In this document: piece by piece, positions 21,416 to 34,722 of the stretch
Position numbering within the stretch: the first letter of the stretch is position 1
How the letters are laid out: the number at the start of each line of letters is the position of its first letter
From: Schoenoplectus triqueter
Taxonomy: Eukaryota; Streptophyta; Magnoliopsida; Poales; Cyperaceae
Direction: 5' to 3'
Length of the DNA stretch: 34,722 nt
Assembly: GCA_964058805.1 (NCBI GenBank)
Contig: CAXKVV010000030.1
Coordinates: forward strand, 1 to 34,722
The notes under the pieces: model-generated
Told to the model about the DNA's origin: nothing
Databases searched by the model: none
Seen by the model: the letters and a program-made list of their open reading frames with translations, nothing else
Made by a program: the position numbers and the translations under genes

Positions 21416-21709
21416 TCAATCTTTGGCTCTAAGTTTCTTATCATGCAAAGGTATCCCTAAATAAGAAATAGGGAAAGAGTTGAGATTACAACCAATCATG
21501 GCAGCTAAAGTTTGTGCTTTTGCATGTCCCAAGTTGATAGGTATCAATGTAGTTTTTAAATAATTAATTTTTATACCAAAGAGAGTCTCAAAGGCATACA
21601 AAATCCACAACACAGCATTAATATTTTTTAAATATATTTTTAAGAAAAAAATTATGTCATCATCATACAAGAAATGTGTATAAGAAAAATCATGTACAAT
21701 TATGTACAT
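21416..21709 (-). pseudogene. LINE reverse transcriptase fragment with YDDD at the active site
   Basis: The frame matches the RT palm region: HFLYDDDIIFFL (the [FY]ADD box, at 21656-21667), then FGIKINYLKTTLIPIN (usual SGLKINxxKS) and FPISYLGIPL (usual YLGxPLG). The Ala of [FY]ADD is Asp here, explained by one base change (GCT to GAT). Upstream RT domains are missing. Confidence 0.8.
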
Positions 21710-21720
21710 CTTTACTTTGT

Positions 21721-23027
21721 TTAATTTTGATGTCTACTTTTTTAGGAAGGAGATGAAAATAATAATTGCCATTTAAATGATAAAAAGAGAGAAATGATAG
21801 AGACGGACATACTAAATATTTCATTATTAGTTGTGCCTTTTCATTTTTATCATTCATATTATTTTTTTTATTTTATCAGTAAATAAGGTTTAATAGTAAT
21901 TTATTCCAACAAGTTTTGAATTGGATCTTTGATTTGATTTTAACTGTATGTACTATCGAGATAGGCTCATCAAAATTGTGGATTATTTCACTTTTATTAA
22001 GAAAAATGGTATTTACTATAGAGAAAATTTTTTTATATCCCAACTATCTTAACTAATCTAACTACTTTATAACTATTATTCAATTTAGATTTGAAAGAAA
22101 AATAAAAAAAATGCACGTCACGTATTTGACCCGTTTGAACCAAAACTCCAATGATATCTCGCTCATTTGGGTGTATTGTGTTGCTTTAACATCATTTTAT
22201 AATTAAATAATTTACTTATATTTTTTTCCTATTTTTTTATGAAAAAAAGTTTTTTCCGAAAAAAATCTGAGTTTCCGATCCGATTCGGCCAGTTCTTCCC
22301 CTTTTGATTTCATGGTCAACTTGCCAATTCCGATTTCGGTTCTGATTTTGCGAACCTTGCTCAAAACTTCAGCAAAAATGGTGCAAATATAATGAGCAGT
22401 AAAGTCTTTTCTTATCCTCTGTTTGGTGAAAATCCTGATGGAAACCATGATATAAACCTTACACATTAGTATTATGTGACAAACATATGGGCATCAAGCA
22501 CGTCTTGGAAAGGCTGCAAATCTAAACAATCTCAAAAGAAAAATATGTCAAGAATACAATCCTTCCATAAAAAAAAAAGAAAAAAAAAGACAAACAATTA
22601 ACCTTCTCTGCTGATTATTCTTATAAGGAAACACTTGTTCTGGCATAGCACAATTATTCCCTCTGGAAAGGCGAATTTAGTAGGATGCTGACATGAAGAA
22701 AAGAACTGACTATAATCAATAAGACAATGATTATAATAAAAAAATATTTAAATATTTTTCATTAGTAACAAATAAAGGAAATATTATCTGTAATTAGCAA
22801 AATTTTATTATCCTTTAATAGTGAGAATACATTAAGTTATTGTTCTTCTTTTCATGTACGTTTCAGTTATTATTATATATTTTTATAACATGTTTAAGTT
22901 TTATCATCGCTTTAATAGCGAGTCATAACATTATTGTTGCCTCTGATTTTAAAAGTCCGTGCGTAAGAGCGGGTATATGTACTAGTCACTAAAAATGCAC
23001 GGTGGCACTACGGATGAAAAAAACATC
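21721..23027. other. AT-rich spacer between the LINE remnant and BIG
   Basis: I see no gene. An open frame of 84 codons on the minus strand (22466-22212) has no recognisable motif and lies in AT-rich DNA with short inverted words. Poly-A-rich and TTATTATTA-rich stretches occur around 22560-22880. The right end of this spacer borders the BIG poly(A) region. Confidence 0.5.
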
Positions 23028-23033
23028 TTTATT
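23028..23033 (-). promoter_or_regulatory. Candidate poly(A) signal of BIG
   Basis: AATAAA on the minus strand, about 140 nt after the BIG stop codon at 23172-23170. The distance is normal for a plant 3' UTR. Cleavage would fall roughly at 23000-23015. Confidence 0.5.
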
Positions 23034-23169
23034 ATAATATTGTTTCAGTTCAGCTTTCATAAGAACAAAACCACAAAGGCAGAAAGAAAAGGGGGGAACA
23101 GATAGGAAAGAGAGAGGAACCCATATCAAACCTTTGTATTCATCCGCAAGTATTAAATTTTCTACCGAA

Positions 23170-34722
<11,553 letters not shown>

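Larger units (their letters stand above)
19620..21720 (-). mobile_element. 3' remnant of a plant L1-type LINE
   Basis: On the minus strand this region gives, in order: the RT catalytic block (about 21709-21416), a thumb-like block with SMEGRLTMVNSVL (about 21360-21300), degraded W/H-rich sequence, a zf-RVT domain (20751-20392), a WSLWKCRNDIVFN-like motif near 20300 and a tail ending in TTTTCAAAAAATAAT near 19620. The short A-rich end fits a LINE 3' terminus. The endonuclease and 5' half are absent and the frame is broken many times, so this is an old 5'-truncated insertion. No target duplication was identified. Confidence 0.75.

Noticed and set aside
22212..22466. 84-codon Lys-rich minus-strand open frame
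   Set aside because: AT-rich spacer, no homology I recognise, no regulatory context.

Overview
The window is nuclear DNA from a flowering plant. The evidence is two intron-rich genes whose reconstructed proteins are plant proteins (a plastid ABC1-like kinase and the giant protein BIG), a Ty1/copia LTR retrotransposon with a tRNA-iMet primer site, and a plant-type LINE remnant. I cannot name the species. Both genes and both retroelements lie on the minus strand.

Layout. 1-1790: AT-rich flank with a foldback MITE-like repeat (about 28-412) and the 3' flank of the kinase gene. 1791-7876: complete coding region of an ABC1/UbiB-family atypical kinase. I could join 17 exons in frame into 676 codons plus stop. 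Its 5' UTR, split by one intron, runs to about 8515. 8550-9775: promoter-side flank with low-complexity and duplicated DNA. 9776-19575: a copia-type retrotransposon of 9,800 bp. It has two 2,110-bp LTRs in which I found no difference, a perfect 5-bp target duplication (gcagt), a primer binding site, a polypurine tract, a leader of about 1.9 kb and a broken gag-pol. 19620-21720: 3' part of an old LINE. 21720-23030: AT-rich spacer. 23170-34722: the last 11 exons of BIG (2,921 residues, roughly the C-terminal 57%). The gene continues past the right edge.

How the parts relate. The kinase should be imported into plastids. BIG is a cytosolic UBR4/Calossin-type protein with a ZZ finger, a Cys-rich cluster and the C-terminal hemi-RING region. 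The two have no known joint pathway and look like ordinary neighbours. The retrotransposon inserted recently, about 1.2 kb upstream of the kinase 5' end, and its 3' LTR promoter points towards that gene.

There is no convincing new multi-gene system here. The most unusual content is inside the retrotransposon. First, intact identical LTRs flank a coding region with at least eight lesions, so the element was probably mobilised in trans. Second, each LTR has a six-copy, 12-bp palindromic array just upstream of its TATA box. Third, the leader carries five repeated stem-loop modules whose paired bases appear to covary.
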